Below are positions 25,800-40,400 of a DNA stretch of 64,000 nt, in pieces; position 1 is the first letter of the stretch; each line of letters begins with the position of its first letter. The DNA is from Populus alba (Eukaryota; Streptophyta; Magnoliopsida; Malpighiales; Salicaceae): NCBI RefSeq assembly GCF_005239225.2, contig NC_133289.1, positions 13,190,889-13,254,888 of the forward strand, read 5' to 3'. A model generated the notes under the pieces. It was given only the letters and a program-made list of their open reading frames with translations. It searched no databases and was not told the DNA's origin. Made by a program: the position numbers and the translations under genes.

Positions 25800-26900
25800 G
25801 AAAAGGAAAGAAAGGGGTCGGGCACGCTAGCTTAGAGGACAAGCTCCACGTGTACCCTGGTTTTAATTATTATTATTTGTAAGCGAGCAAATGCAAAAAC
25901 CAAACAATAAATCATATGTCGTGATAAACGACGCATCATCCATTTGCCTAGTTTTCGATAATCAAAGTGGCTAGAAACTAGATGAAAAATCAATTTGTGT
26001 ATTTTGGACCAAACAATCCATTTTCAACCAGTTCTTCATATGAAAAAACTTGAAAAACATCCTACAAGCCTTGATAAACTCATTTATGCCTCTAGAGTAG
26101 TAAAACAACCGTTTAAAAACTGAGAAATCAACCTAAGATCATAAATCTTCTTAAGCCCTTATTTACTCTTTTGGGAAGATTAATGTTGAAAATCACCACC
26201 ATTAAACTCCTCTTGTTGAATGGAATATTTTGACACCACACTTGACCATTTTGATTGTTGAAATCACGACAAACACCTGTTTTCTTTTTCTATCATCATT
26301 TTTTGGCAAGGCACTCTCTCTCAATTAGAGACCGAAAAATAAACAAAATAAATTTTTAGATAAACATAAAAATTGCCAATAATTTAGGCTCTAACTTGAT
26401 TTTTCATGTTTGATTTTTCAGTCATTTGTCTCTTAAATGGATAATTTTATTATAATTTCAAAACTAATTTAAGCAAATTAGGTCATAGAAGGACTCATTG
26501 CAAAGAAAAAAACTAAAAACTAAGGCACCTGATTCATTATTAATTAATTTTATTATCAATTAAGTTTTAAATATTTTATTTTTATTAATTTTATAATGCT
26601 ATATGACATGACATTAGTAAAATAGTTTTGAAAAAAAAAAGGTAAATGTAGGCTCAAATATATTATTCTATTATTAATTAGGTTTTAAATCTTTTAATTT
26701 AATTAATTTTACTCTAATATAACCGATATCAAACAATGTATAAGGTATTCATTAAAACTATAGTAGAATTTTATGTACAAATAAACACCAATGTATTCTA
26801 AATGACAATTTCAACATAAAATTATAGTAAACTTTATTTTACTTACTACATAGTATAAAAGTAAAAATTACAATTATCTGAAGCTAACATTAATCTTTAA
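25800..26900. other. AT-rich stretch, no feature recognised
   Basis: No gene or recognised repeat beyond low-complexity sequence. Confidence 0.5.
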
Positions 26901-26904
26901 GATT

Positions 26905-27110
26905 GAGCGTGTTTGAGACTATGGTTGCGGTTGTTTTTCAAAATGCTTTTCGCTTAGAAATGCATCAAAACGATATATTTTTTTTATTTTAAAAAAAAAT
27001 TATTTTTGAGATCAGCACATTAAAAAGATTTAAAAATATTTAAAAAATTAATTTTTAACAAAAAAGTTAAATATTTTAGAAACACGGTAGAACTGCGTTT
27101 CCATACACTC
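26905..27110. repeat. MITE-like element, short form, inverse
   Basis: It starts GAGCGTGTTTGAGACTATGG and contains GTTTTTCAAAATGCTTTTCGC and ATTTTTGAGATCAGCACAT. It ends near ACACGGTAGAACTGCG. Same family as 24184-24402. Confidence 0.65.
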
Positions 27111-27740
27111 ACATATTTGAGTTTGTTTTTGATGTTTTGGATAAAAGTATTTAATAAAAATGTTCAAATTAGGCCCACCACGCATGTGCTACATGTGCAA
27201 CAAGTAGTCAAGCATATAGTACATGCACAATCTATTAAAAAAGCACCTGATTGCTTGTCTCAACCATCTCAGCTCCTTACTTAGCAAAAACATAGTTTCA
27301 AATAATTATAAAAACAACAATTATAGTTCAATTCAATTTAATAGAATCACCTAATTTTCCTAGCAAGTAAATTTATACTTAAAAAACCTTAATCTCAATA
27401 TCAAAATAATTCATTACAATAAACTAAATTACATAGTTAAACATGTAACAAATTAACTTGTCAATAAGCTTGCACCATCATAACATCAGGCACGTCATCG
27501 TGTGCATGATAAACAACACCATCCTCATTTATTGTATTGTCCAAATGTTGAGCCTCTTCAACCTCATCAAGTGAAGAATGGCATGATAAGAACCAGGTAG
27601 CATCATGAACTGCAGTCACAACTCTCTAACCCTTACATATTAGAAATTCACCCGATATATTAGAAAAGATTATATTATCATTTATAAGATATAAATAAGA
27701 ATTTTATTAAATGTTGAAAAAAACTAATCCATACATATCA

Positions 27741-29500
27741 TCAATCTATTATATCTTGGTGCACAAAGCTTATAATTATCTGGATTACATGTTGAATGAC
27801 ACGAGTGTCGCGTGTACATCTCGTAACACGCTCCCATGGTGGTGTTATGAATTGCCTTATTATGTTCATGTACCAAGTCATGTAGAGATCTAACTCAATA
27901 GGTGGATATCGCTCTGTAAATATATGATCTCTTCTTGCATGCCACAAATTGACATATTGTAAATGAACCATTGACCAATCATCTTCCTCTTTACCTTAAT
28001 AATTAATATCAAATCGATCATCAAGTGTGTCAACATCATCAGGCATGTGTTGATGCAATCCAAATTGATACATTACTTTATCAAGTCAATTCACCTCATA
28101 CAAAACAATGTATAAGGATCACTGATAGCTATAAATCACTTCCTTTCATGTATAATAGAGATTTTTTTTTCAATTAAATCTTTGTTTATAGTGTCTATAT
28201 CACCTATGAAACCATAAAACATATATGTTAAAAACATTCACAGCTAGAAAAATAAATTTAAATAAGAAAATGAATAATTGAGTTCATGTATATATTATGA
28301 GGCTCATGTGAATTCAACTTGCTCAAATAGAACTTGTGAACATGAGTGAGATTTTATGTAAAATGCCTAGACGTATCCTCAACCCAACTAGCATGTTAAA
28401 TAGTTAAGTTAGACATTTTCTCATAGAAAATTTAAATTTAATAATGTATTTGTAATTATTATTAATAAGCTCCAATTAAGAGTTATCTTCTTATAACCGT
28501 GTTGAGTATTTAATTTCTTCAAATATTAGAACGACTGATGTGAAGGTGCTCCCACAACCATAACTTTATATTCATAATTAAAAAAAAATAGTAAATACTT
28601 AAATTAACAATATTTAATAAAAATAATATCAAATTATACTTGTAGAAACAATAAACATCCGCCAATTTGTTTCCCGTCTGAGATGCATATGTGGCAAAGC
28701 TGAGTACATATATGCAAGCATCGCTGAGTCCCAACTATAATTACGAATGACAATAAAGTTTTCTAGCATTGACAGAAAGTAACATAGAACTACATTACCT
28801 GTCAAACCAATAAATATCATGACCCTAAACATATGCATTATGTATGCTCCAGCATAATAATACACTATAATCTTTGTAGCGTCCTTTGGGGGGTCTCAAA
28901 ACTCTTTTTAAACCATTCAATCTAATATAATCCGCTTTAAATTCCTTAGGGGAAGGCATTCATTCCAATAGATGAAGACATAAATCATCTTTATCGAAAG
29001 GTGTGAGGCCTATAACAAAAGTTTCTTCTATCAAAAGATTGACTAGCATGGAAACATCTTGTAATGTTGATATCATCTCTCCAACATGAAAATGAAATAT
29101 GTGGATTTCTTGCCTCCACCACTCTACTAATGTTGCAATCAAATCAAGATCGATAGTTATGCCTTTAGGTGACGGATATCAAAACATTCAGCCTCAATGA
29201 CATAGGCATAAACACAGTCATCTATGTCTACCAAAGCATGATGACGAGGTCTCACCAAAAGACCCAATAATTTCATCAAACAAATATAAACACAAGTATT
29301 AACAACACTTATAATTTATCATGTAACCATGTTATATATATAAAAAATTAACTTACTTATTGAGCCCAAATATCCTTGGATCGATGCTTGTGTTGCAATA
29401 GCAAGATTGAGAAATCATCAGAACCTCGACATATTGAGGACTCATCCTCTCACATGCCACGTTGTCCTGACATAGATCCACCTCCCCTAATTTGCACCAT
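27741..29500 (-). pseudogene. MAIN-like plant mobile domain gene, decayed
   Basis: On the minus strand, pieces in order match MAIN/MAIL-type proteins with a plant mobile domain: ALVDIDDCVYAYVIEAECF, IATLVEWWRQEIHIFHFHVGE, STLQDVSMLVNL, GAYIMHM and YSWDSAMLAYMYSAL near 28.7 kb, LWLWEHLHI after an apparent intron near 28.55 kb, and VNLWHARRDHIFTERYPP plus YMTWYMNIIRQFI near 27.8-27.95 kb. There are stops and frame breaks between them. Plant mobile domains occur both in host proteins involved in silencing and in transposons. This one lies directly after a Mutator-type transposase on the same strand, so it is most likely transposon-carried. Confidence 0.75.
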
Positions 29501-29649
29501 GATGTGTACTTGTATAAAACAATTTAAAAGATATTGAATAAAAGGATAAAAAAAAGACAACTTAAAATAAAGATATGAAATAAAAGTCTCAATTTAAAAA
29601 AAAAAATATTTACATTATCTATTTTGCCATGTTTTTCTATTATGACCAA

Positions 29650-31150
29650 TTACAACCTAACTCGCATCTATTTTGTGTATGCCTCTTTTTGGTATTCATC
29701 TTGAACCTTTTCAACTCTCCATTTAGTTGGACATCCTTTAACTCGTGACCTAGTATAATCAGGCCATGATGGAATATCAGGTAAGGGTTCAAAATAATAA
29801 TAATAAAAAAACATATGAATTTTTTTAACAGGTGTTAGAAAATAAATGGTCAATAAATTGTTCAAAGTCAAGATGTCATAATGGACAATATACAATAAGG
29901 TGTGAACATAGTCAATGATACAATTATCATTTACCACACGTACACATTCTTTGACTAAACCAAACTATTTATCAAACCTCTCTTCGACTACCAATTACTA
30001 AAAGGGTCTCAACTTGAAAAACACCATGTAGGATATTAAATATACTTGCAACATATGATCTTGATTTTAATGCATTAGCAAAAAGTTTAGCAAGCACTTA
30101 AGAAGGGCACAATACACCATAACTAATATAATAATCAAATGTAACTCTTCGATCAACAAAATATTTATTAGTCCTGAAAAATGTAATTTTCACTATAGTT
30201 GTTACAAGAAAACCACGAATAGTTTTCAAGATATTTTTGAAAACCTCTAACAAATTAGTGGTCATATTTCTATAACAATAATCATCATCATATAAAAGTA
30301 TCCATCTCTTTTTCCTTTCAATCTCAAGCTATGTTTTTATTTGATGATTCATGTCAATCATATCATCATACATAGTTTTCAATTCCATATTTTTTAATTT
30401 TTTGTTGAAGTTAATCATAAAATGACTAGAACAATAATGATGATACCTAACTTGATCCATATCCATGACATAACATTCTTAATTACCATATGTCTATATA
30501 CAATTATACACAATCCAATATATATACTCATGACATGTAGACAAATCAAATCTAAAAACCATGTTAAGTTATTGTTTGTTTCTTTTTTAAACAAAGCATA
30601 ATACAATATTTCAGCCTTGTACTTTCTATATAAGTGAGTGTTGTCAATACTTATTAGTGGATAACAATATTGAAACCTCTAAATTCAAGGTCCAAATGCT
30701 TAGAATACTCTTTCAAATATTGTTGTATCACTATCAACCATCTTATGACCTTACTCAACACTTGTATTGTGATTTAATTCTTTTAGTTTTAATAGCATCA
30801 TAGGTAGCACTTGAAAACACTCATCATTTGATCCAAACAACTTCTTCAATAATTTCTATTTAGCCAACCAAGATTTTTTATACGATATATCATATAAAAA
30901 ATCCCTAAGTTGCAATTTTAATACTTATTTCAACTTTGATAATGATTAATGTTATATTAGCAATAAAATCAGAGTCAATTGAATGGTGGTTTTGCATAAC
31001 TATTGGATTGTGACATGTGAGGGTCTTTCTATTTTGAAATCTCAAATGAATCAAAATTCTTGTGATATCTCTCATGCAAATACCATTAACATGATATTTC
31101 ATACTTACACTGTAACTACAAATAAGTTGTGGTTAAACATTATACTTTGT
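29650..31150 (-). pseudogene. Mutator-like (MULE) transposase, decayed
   Basis: Minus-strand pieces in family order: NRKTLTCHNP and DSDFIANI near 31.0 kb, FERVF with FGP near 30.7 kb, DNTHLYRKYKAEIL near 30.6 kb, WFLDLICLHV near 30.55 kb, RNMTTNLLEVFKNILKTIRG near 30.25 kb, CTCGK with HYPCSHLI-like remains of the SWIM zinc motif near 29.9 kb, and PLPDIPSWPDY then KGCPTKWR at the C-terminal end. The catalytic region is full of stops and shifts, so it cannot be active. The terminal inverted repeats of the element were not located. Confidence 0.8.
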
Positions 31151-31269
31151 ATCGAGGTGAATTTTTTTACATGTCACTACTTAACTGCATTTATTAAATC
31201 AGTTTCGATTCAAAACATTTATCAAACCTCTAACTTAGTACTTAAGCTTAAACTCCTACAACTCTAAGC

Positions 31270-33120
31270 AAAGTCAAAGCTCATCATATGAGCAGAGTCG
31301 CTAGCATCTTTAAATTCAGGAACAATTGGTCTCATTGTTTGGTTTATTGGCTCATCGACATGAAAAATCATCTTCTTCATCACTCGGTTTAGATTCATTA
31401 TAACAATATGGAATCGTTACCATACATAACCGAGGTTCTATTTATACCATTTCTTAAACCGATGTTAGGTTCATTGCATCATCAACTGTCCTAGCTGGAC
31501 TTGCTGTATATGATGATTTTTTGGTCATTTCATTGTAACTTGGGACCTAAGTCAACTCCAAACTCAAATAGTTTCACGTTTAGGTTTTCTACTCAAGTAG
31601 AGCTCTAATATTGCAACTCATTTGCAATAATCAACTCAACCATTGCATTAAAACTCATATCACTAGTAATGGACACACCGCTATATCGATTTGGATGACC
31701 ATCACCCAACATTCTCAAATTAATATCAACATCAAATTCAGTCAAATCTCACTCAATTCCTCGACATACTATATTTTTAAATTCATCAAATAAACTGTCT
31801 AGTCTCAAGTTATATAACTTGGTGCTTCCAACATGGTAAATGATACAATTATTGCTATCGATTGTTTTTCCACTATAATAACATAAAATTCCCACTATAG
31901 AAGATATGTTCTGTGAAAATCACAACAAAACACAATGTTAAATTGTCAATATAGCAAATTATTCAAGTTAAATTAAAAAAATTCAAAATTAACAAAATCA
32001 TAAACTAAACCCTAACACTAATATAATCAACACAATATAATTCATCAATTTTTCTTTCAACATAAGACAATGTATACAACTACTTAACTAATTTTATATC
32101 AAATTAATCTCAAGTTATATTTCAATTAGGAAAAATAAACAAAAACCCAAGCCTAAACCCTAAAACCCTTATCCTAAAAAATTCACAAATTAGCCAAATA
32201 AAATAAACAATTAAGAGAGGGGAAGGTGAATATACCTTAAATTGGTTAAATGAGGTGTCTGTAGGTGGCGACAATAACAATGATGGTGGGGAGAGATCAA
32301 TGGTTACTACATATGGATGGCTAAATAGAAACCCGATTGATGAAAAAGAGAGAGAAAAGTGAGGTCTATCATGGGGAAGGGAGATAGACAGTCTTTTTAT
32401 GGTGGAGAGAGAGATCAGTTGGCCTAAGTTGAGAGCAATGTAGGGAGAAGTGGAGAAGAAAAATAAGGGAAAATTATAAAAAAAAAAAGGGAAAAAAAAA
32501 AGAGGAAAAATTGTCTTCAAAATAATTAATTGGATGGTTGCGCGTCTAGTAAAATGTGAGACCTATATGTTGCACGACAACTATTTTTTTCATGTTAGAG
32601 TGAATTATTTTTCCAACTATACTAATTTAAAAAATAAAATTTAATATAAAGAAAAAAAAACTCAAAGTAAATATCTAATTTGAGAAGTGATTCTACTTAA
32701 AAACTAGTTAACAAAAAAATATATTTTTATTGTTGCTTGTTTAATAAAATAAATAGTGAATTTAGTACCAGTACTAATCATACTCTAGTAGAATAAACTT
32801 AGTATGTAGGGAATTATATGCAGCAAAGAAAAATCATTGGATATTAGTAATAAAGAATACAAGGACAGTAATGTACTGTTAATTTGTAGATTGAAAAACA
32901 AATAATAAAAAAAATTATTTTAATATATTTTCAAATAAAAATTAACTATACACATGAGAAAATCTTGTAGCCCTGCCACTCTTCAATTTGAGAGAGAAAG
33001 AGAGAGAGATAGCAATATATTATGTGTATGGAATTTGAAGAAAAAGAATTAAAATCTTTAAGCAAGAGTTTTTGATTCATGTAATAAGATGAAGATTTTT
33101 TAGATTTGAAACCTTATATT
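31270..33120. other. Upstream part of the MULE and AT-rich flank
   Basis: It probably holds the decayed 5' region of the MULE. A minus-strand ORF at 32122-32520, rich in F, S and P, has no domain I recognise and is probably element leader. A GAGA-rich tract lies near 32990-33010. Confidence 0.4.
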
Positions 33121-33130
33121 TAGTTTTATT

Positions 33131-33431
33131 CATAATTTTTAAACCCGGTCTGGTGACCGGTCCAGTTCAAGACCCGGGTTTTGAGTTTTGACCGAGTCAC
33201 TAGGTCAGCCGGGTCAATCTTTGTTTTTTTAAAAAATTCAAAACAACATCGTTTTTATAAAAATAAAAAAACAAAAGTCAACAGGTTGAAATTGGGTTTT
33301 GCCGAGTCAACCCGCCCGGTCGTCTAGGTCATACCGGGTCATGACTTTTCTTATTTTTTCATCAACCCGACCTGCTTCTAGCCTCGGGTCTCAGGTCAAC
33401 CTGCCGGGTCGGGCCGGGTTTCAAAACTATG
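33131..33431. mobile_element. hAT-like non-autonomous element, 301 bp
   Basis: Inverted ends CATAATTTTTAAACCCGGTC and, from the other side, CATAGTTTTGAAACCCGGCC match at most positions. The flanking octamers GTTTTATT (33123-33130) and GTTCTATT (33432-33439) match at 7 of 8, fitting an 8-bp hAT-type duplication. The interior is full of GGGTCAACCCG-like words in both directions. No coding capacity. Confidence 0.8.
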
Positions 33432-33858
33432 GTTCTATTACTAATTTTGGATTTAAGAAATAATAATATCTGCATTTAATATATAATAAAATAATTCTTA
33501 TAAATACATGTGAAATGTAAAAGATATTATTTATTAATGAGTTAATTATGTGTAAGGAATTTGAAGAAATATAAATTATTTTTTTGTGCGAGAATTTTTG
33601 GTTCGTGTGATAATGTGAAGATTTACTAGGTCTAAAATCTTACATTCGATTCTACTATTAGCTTTTATATATATATATAAAAAAACCTGATATATTTATT
33701 TTTAATTAATCTAATTCATGAAAATAATCAAAAATCTTGATCTCAACAGCAATATGATGAAATTTTTATAAATATATGTGAATGTGAAGATATTATTTAT
33801 CAACGAGTTAGTGATCATGTAAAATAAACCTATATGCATTCAATTTCTTATGTGCCAA

Positions 33859-33861
<3 letters not shown>

Positions 33862-33903
<42 letters not shown>

Positions 33904-33918
33904 ATATATATATATAAT
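33862..33918. repeat. (AT)n microsatellite
   Basis: A long run of AT dinucleotides, slightly interrupted at its right end. Confidence 0.9.
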
Positions 33919-34039
33919 CTCTCATTTCAATGCCCCCAGCAACGTATGGGTAAATATTTATTTCCTGAATGAGAGATTTGTTATTATTAACCTACAATTT
34001 TTTTTTAAAAGCAATGAAAATTGATATTTGAGATCTTTT

Positions 34040-34265
34040 TTATTTTGATTTTTAATTTTTTTTAATTTATTTTTTAATATTAAATTTAATAGGTATTATA
34101 CTTCATAATTTATTTCAATTTTTTTTCTATGAAGTTATCTTGGTCTTATGACTTAGATCGCGAGTTTTGGGTTAACAATGTTGACTCAGGTTATTTTTTT
34201 GTTTTTTTTCTAATTAATTTTTTTCTCAACTTAATCCTTCAACATTGGGTTAATTGAGAATTGAG

Positions 34266-34310
<45 letters not shown>

Positions 34311-35165
34311 CTTTTCATAGGATTATCATGATTTCATGATTCAGATTACGAGTTTTATAGATCAACTATGTTGACTAGGGTTTTTTTATATGAAGTTATC
34401 CTGATCTCTTAAACCGGGTTTAACAAGTTAACATAAGTTGACTCGGGTTATTTTTTTGTCTTTCTTTTTATTTGAGTTTTTTTTCAATTTAATCTTTCAA
34501 TATTTGGTTGATTGAGAATTGAGTTTCATAATTTTTTTTTTATTTTCTTTCTATGAGATTATTATGGCCTTATGACACGAGTCATGAGTTAGGTCGGTTG
34601 AGTCCGTCTTTTTGTTCTTTTTTCAGTTGATTTTTTTTTGCTAATTTCATCATTTCAATATTTGAGTCTGTCTTTTTTTTTTTTTCAGTTGATTTTTTTG
34701 TTAATTTTATTATTCAATATTTTTTTTTTAATTTTGAATTAGGCTTTATAATGTTTTTTTGTTTACATGCTATGAAATTATTCCAGCATCATGACCTACG
34801 TTAACTTGAGTGGTTTTTTATGTTTTTTTTATGTTTTTTTTTTAATTTCATCGCTTAACATTGGGTCAATCGAGAATTGAGTTTTATAATTTGTTTAGAT
34901 TTTACTTTCTATGGTATTATCTCGATCTCATGACCTATGTTTGACATGTTAATTTAGATTGATTTAACTTATTTTTTTAGTTGAATTTTGTTTTTAATTT
35001 CATTATTTAACATTGGGTTAATTGACAACTAGGTTTAATAATTGTTTTTTTATTATCTTTCTATAAAGTTACCACGGTCTCATGAATTAATTAGCAAATT
35101 TGACAAATTAACCCGAGTTAATCTGAGTTGATTTAATATGTTTTGTCATTTCAATATTAAAAAAA
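34040..35165 (+). repeat. Tandem array, forward arm of a composite repeat
   Basis: Five or more diverged units, spaced roughly 140-230 bases. Each has TATGAAGTTATC-like, GGTTAACAATGTTGACT-like and TTGGGTTAATTGAGAATTGAG blocks. A (TA)n run at 34271-34306 sits inside one unit. The same units occur reversed at 35500-36060 and at 9080-9775. Confidence 0.75.
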
Positions 35166-35330
35166 TTATCATTTTGATTTTTTTTAAGTTAAACTATGTT
35201 TTTATCGATCCTTCGAGATGTTTTTAAACTTGTCAAGTTGATCAAGTCATATAAGGTTGATCTCAATATAGTTTAATTTTTTCTGCAAAAAAGCACATTA
35301 ACAACAGTTGGATTGTTTTTTTACATTAAG

Positions 35331-35460
35331 AAAAAAATTTGATCTGACTTGCAACATAGCATGGGTAATGGTTTAGTACATAAGACTAAATCATTTAGTA
35401 AAAACTAGGATATTGCCTCATGCTATGTTGTAGGTCGAACCAATTTTTTTTAACGCAAAG
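35331..35460. repeat. Central inverted repeat of the composite
   Basis: The left arm ends GACTTGCAACATAGCATG at 35373; the right arm starts CATGCTATGTTGTAGGTCGA at 35419. Homology continues outward for about 40 bases on each side (CATTAAGAAAAAAATTTGATC versus the reverse of GAACCAATTTTTTTTAACG). A loop of about 45 bases separates the arms. Confidence 0.8.
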
Positions 35461-35499
35461 AAAATGTTGATGACCAAAAAAATCCAAGGACATGGATTT

Positions 35500-36060
35500 C
35501 AAAATTGTTTTTGACACTATAACATATTAAATCAATCTAGGTAAACCCTGATTAACTTGTTGAAACTCGTGACCAGGTCTTAAAGTCATGATAATCCTAT
35601 AAAAAAAAATTTGAAACCAATTAATCATATAACAAAGACTAATTTAAAATATATTTTTTAAAAATTTAAAATGAAAATATATTGAATCAACCCTTATTTC
35701 ATAACTTAATCCATCAAACTCGTGATTTAGATTATTATATAATTCTATTGGGTTAAATAATTTACAATTAAAATTTTTTTTTTACCTAAATATGATAAAA
35801 ACTAGAGACTTTTTTTTAAACAAAATTAAATAATGAAATTAAAAAAAATGATAAATTATTGGATAAATCCGGGATTTGTAACCTAATCTGACAAACCCTA
35901 TGACTTATGTCATGTAATTTATTAAGTTTATAATTTTGTTTTATAAATTTATCTTTTTTTCTAAATAGATGAAAAAAATAGAAGATTTTTTTTTTAATTT
36001 TTAAGATTAAATAATGTAATTGAAATTAAAAACAATTGAAGGACAAAATGCTTTTTTTGT
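35500..36060 (-). repeat. Tandem array, reverse arm of the composite repeat
   Basis: Units read on the minus strand match those at 34040-35165, for example GATTGATTTAATATGTT against GTTGATTTAATATGTTTTG of the left arm. At least three diverged units. Confidence 0.65.
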
Positions 36061-36064
36061 TTTT

Positions 36065-37460
36065 GTTTAAGTTATGCTTAATTGACCTAGCACGCATGGG
36101 CTTAAAGAAAGAAGAAAGAAGAACAAACCATGTGGGATTTTAGCTTTGGTCTAGTGCCAAAACCCTTTATATTTTTTTGGGGTAAGGTGGACAATTTTTT
36201 TCTTTTAAAAAAAATAGGCGAAGCATCGCCTCTTTTACCAAGATTCTAACCACTAAAAAATCATCAATTGTTTTTTGGATTAAAATCCTAAATTTGACCT
36301 ATTCTTGCATAAAACACATTTAAATGATATTTTTATACATCAAAAAAACTAATTTATCAATTAAAAAACCCAAAAAATTGGTTCAAGAATACAAAATCAA
36401 ATTGGATAAAATTTTTTATTTTTAGCTATGATATGTTGTTTTAGTCAATATTGAAGTTCAAAATAACCATCATCAAACTTTGTTTATTGAAAGGAACTCG
36501 TTGAAACTAATATCAATATTTTTTATGTCTAAAAATCGATATTAATCGATAATGTTTTTTGTCTTTGCTCGAATTCAACGAGTTTCTCTCTACTCTTTCA
36601 AATTCAAGGTTTAAAAAAAAAAACTTTTGGATCATAATTTTTTTTAAAAATTATAGGGACTGGTGAAAGTTGAAAGAAGAAAAAGAGGGATAAAATGAAT
36701 TTTTGAATAAAAATTTTAATTGGTATGATATTACTCAGTGTTCTATATTTTATTCTCTTTTATTTTGATTTACCCCAAATTATTTTTTTTTTTTGGCATA
36801 TAGAGATGCAATCTAAAAAAAATTAATAACCTAGATGTTTGAGTATATGTTATAAATATAAATTATAATTTAGTTACCATTTTTTTTTTGTACTCACAAT
36901 AATGATGTAAAATAACATCGTGGAAAAACTCACTGTAAAATTGTGTGATCGTGTGTGTGTGTGTGTGTGTGGGATCAAGAAGCCAGTGTCGTGTTGCAAA
37001 ACGGACTCTTTCCATTTGTCTTTTATGTTTGTTTTATGCCTTGCCTCTCGTAATTATCTACAAGCCGGAGTGGAATGTGATCGAACCCCCAGCTTCAGCT
37101 TCTGTGTCGATCCCCTCTTTTCTTATAACCTCAATCCTCACGCTTTTTGCATGAACAGTAGAAAAAAGAAAGAAACTTGTGCTTTGCAAGGACTGGTATG
37201 CTACGCTAGTTTTGCTTGATCCAAAGTAGTTTACAACCTTTACATGAAAACTAAACTACCCCAGTTGGGAAAAACGCATGTCAATTGCCGCTTTGGAAGT
37301 ATCTTGGTTTCTGTGTCACGTTGAAAATGCAGTCTCAATGATTTTGCTTAGGCGGAATTTTGATGGGTTTGTGGCTATGGAATGTTGTGTTAAACAAGGT
37401 GGAGGGTTTTAGATTTTTTATTTTTTTGTTTTTGTAATTTGCTGGTGGTGTAAGGTACAG
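36065..37460. other. Intergenic and 5' region of the kinase gene
   Basis: AT-rich on the left. A (TG)n tract at about 36951-36971 creates short cysteine/valine ORFs that are not genes. From about 36980 the base composition is closer to genic DNA and probably represents promoter and 5' UTR. A possible leader-intron acceptor GTGTAAG lies about ten bases before the ATG at 37463. Confidence 0.45.
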
Positions 37461-37462
37461 AT

Positions 37463-40400
37463 ATGAATGAGAAAGTATTTTCGTCAGTTGTGGTTGCTGG
37501 GAAAGTGGTGGTGGTTGCTGTTAAGGCGTCAAAAGAGATACCAAGGAGTGCTTTGGTGTGGGCTTTGACTCATGTTGTTCAACCTGGGGACTTCATTAAA
37601 TTGCTGGTTGTCATCCCTGCTCACTCTGAGAGTAATGCTCTTTCTTCCTCCCTCCCTCCCCGCATAATCATTAGAAAAATTCTAATATTGATGGTTTAGC
37701 AATAAATGCCTTTTCCTTTGTTTGCTGGGCTTCATTTCATGTGATACTTAGACTAATATCTCTGTGAATAAAGGATTCTTCCTGTATGAATTTGGTGGAC
37801 ATGCCACAGAATTATGTTGCTAATAAATTCTGCATCACTAATATACAGCCTTTGTTCATCTTGCGATAATTTATTTCTTAACACGAGAAATAGCAGAACA
37901 CAGATGATCTTCAGATTTAGATGGCTCGATGAAAAGTTTGTTTGAGGTTAGGAATTTCATCTTGTCTTTTAAATCCTTCAATTCCAAAATTTTGGTAAAG
38001 GGAACACACGCATAACTTAGGATGTCAAATTATGTTGATTTACTAACTGTAATGCCATATCCAATATTGGTTCTTTACTTCATTTTCTGGTCTCAAGGTG
38101 TTAACAGACCTTCTAGTAAAACCTACAAAAGACAGCATAGTTATATCGGACCAGCTACTTGCCAATTTTGAACTTAAATTTTTAGTAATAAGCTTGACTA
38201 TACATTGAATCTAATCAAACATTTTGCGATGTTGAGTTGAGGACCTGTGGTGTTTATTTTCTCACTTTCGTCTATGTCCATTTATTCCGACTTCAAGGTT
38301 GACATTGATGACTGATGTGGATGAAATATTATTTTCCAGGTAAAAAGTTGTGGGGATTCTCAAGATTAACCGGTGACTGCACTACTGGTCACTGGAAGTC
38401 CCAATCAGGAACCTGGTTAGATCAAAAAGACTATGTTTCGGATTTGTTCTCTGAAATGATGCTTCAACTCCATCATGTTTATGACCCTGAGAAGGTGCAT
38501 TAATTAGTTTTTCAGAATTTAAGTTTTAATGTTCTCCCTTCTTGTATTGAGTCTTTTCCACCTTTTGATTTGTCTGAACAGATACAAATCAGGGTAAAAG
38601 TTGTTTCTAGCTCATCTTCTGGAGTTGTGGCTGCTGAAGTGAAGAAGGCTCAATCTAACTGGATCATATTGGACAAGTAATAAAAATAATGTAAACCTTA
38701 TTTTTTTGCATGCTAAAACATGGACATTGTTTCTTAGAAAACTTTTGCATATTAGAATCATAGCTTGCAACTTCATGGTAGTTGATATCACAACAGTTAT
38801 TATGAGCTTACCTCTCTGGACATTCAAAAACCTTATAGCAGAGATATTGGTGTTATTTCCACTTATTCTACCTGATCAATTAACGGCCACTCATGTTTCT
38901 TGACAGACATCTGAAGCATGAGGAGAAAAGCTGCATGGGGGAGCTAAAATGCAATGTTGTGGTTATGAAACGTTCTGGAGCAAAGGTTCTCCGTTTGAAT
39001 TTGATTGGATCACCAATGATGGAACCCCAGATGCCTTTGTCATTTCCATTCAATATAGAAGAAACTTCAATAGACTTTGACAGTGAGCATGAACAGCTAG
39101 ATGTACTGAGAGGGCCATTTGTGACTCCTGCAAGTAGTCCAGAGCATGAATCATCACTGACTCCAACAGATGTTGGAACATCATCAGTGTCAAGCTCAGA
39201 TCCAGGGACTTCACCATTATTTCTCTCAGAAATTTATGGGAATCAGAAGAAAGAGCATTCATATATTACTGAAGGAAATTTAAGCCTTTATGAATCTGAC
39301 TCTGATTCGAATACTGAAAAGCTGGCTCCTTCATCAACAAGGTTATATTTCCAGCCATGGATGGATGACATTCTTAGTTCTAGTGGTGAACTTACAAAAA
39401 ATCTGGTGGAGGGTTTCAATAGGCCAAATGATACCGATCTGGCTTCCACATATAAAAACATGCTGGAGAATTTATCTAAGCTTGACCGAGAACCTGACAT
39501 TGGAGTGCTGAATTACAGAACTGATCTCAACTTAAGCAAAAGTGTTAGAAAAGCAATTTCCTTGTCCACAAATGCTCCTCTTGATCCTCCTCCATTGTGT
39601 TCAGTATGTCGACACAAGACTCCCATATTTGGAAGTCCTCCTAAGTGGTTTACTTATGCTGAACTGGAACATGCTACAGATGGATTTTCACAGAAAAATT
39701 TCTTAGCCGCAGGAGGATTTGGTTCTGTTCATCGAGGAATGCTAATGAATGGCCAGGTGGTTGCTGTAAAGCAACACAAATTGGCTAGTTCTCAAGGTGA
39801 TATAGAGTTCTGCTCTGAAGTTGAGGTTTTAAGTTGTGCACAACATAGAAATGTAGTGACATTAATTGGATTCTGTGTGGAGGACGGAAGAAGATTGCTG
39901 GTTTATGAATATATTTGCAATGGCTCTTTGGATTTACATCTTTTTGGTGAGTTCTCGTACAATGAGTGCAATATCACTAGAAGTAAAATGATTTACCGAG
40001 CTCACCTGGCTTATCAATTTCCAACAATCATGGCATCACTTGGTCTGGAAATTTCCCTTGATAGACATAATAATCCCATTAGAAATGAAATGTGCTACCC
40101 TTGTTTTTATGTAACTGTAAAAATTGATTTACTAATAAATCCTCTCATTTCTGTGGGAAAGATGGTTAACAGAACTGTGTTAAATTTTTAAGGATGTGAT
40201 CAAGATCTGTTGAAATGGCCTGTACGACAAAAAATCGCAGTTGGAACGGCAAGGGGTTTGAGATACCTTCATGAAGAATGTAGAGTCGGCTGTATTGTCC
40301 ATCGTGATATGAGGCCGAACAATATCCTCATCACCCATGATTTTGAACCATTAGTATGTCATGTTCTTATATGTCTCTATGACCTCATTGCTAGCTTTCT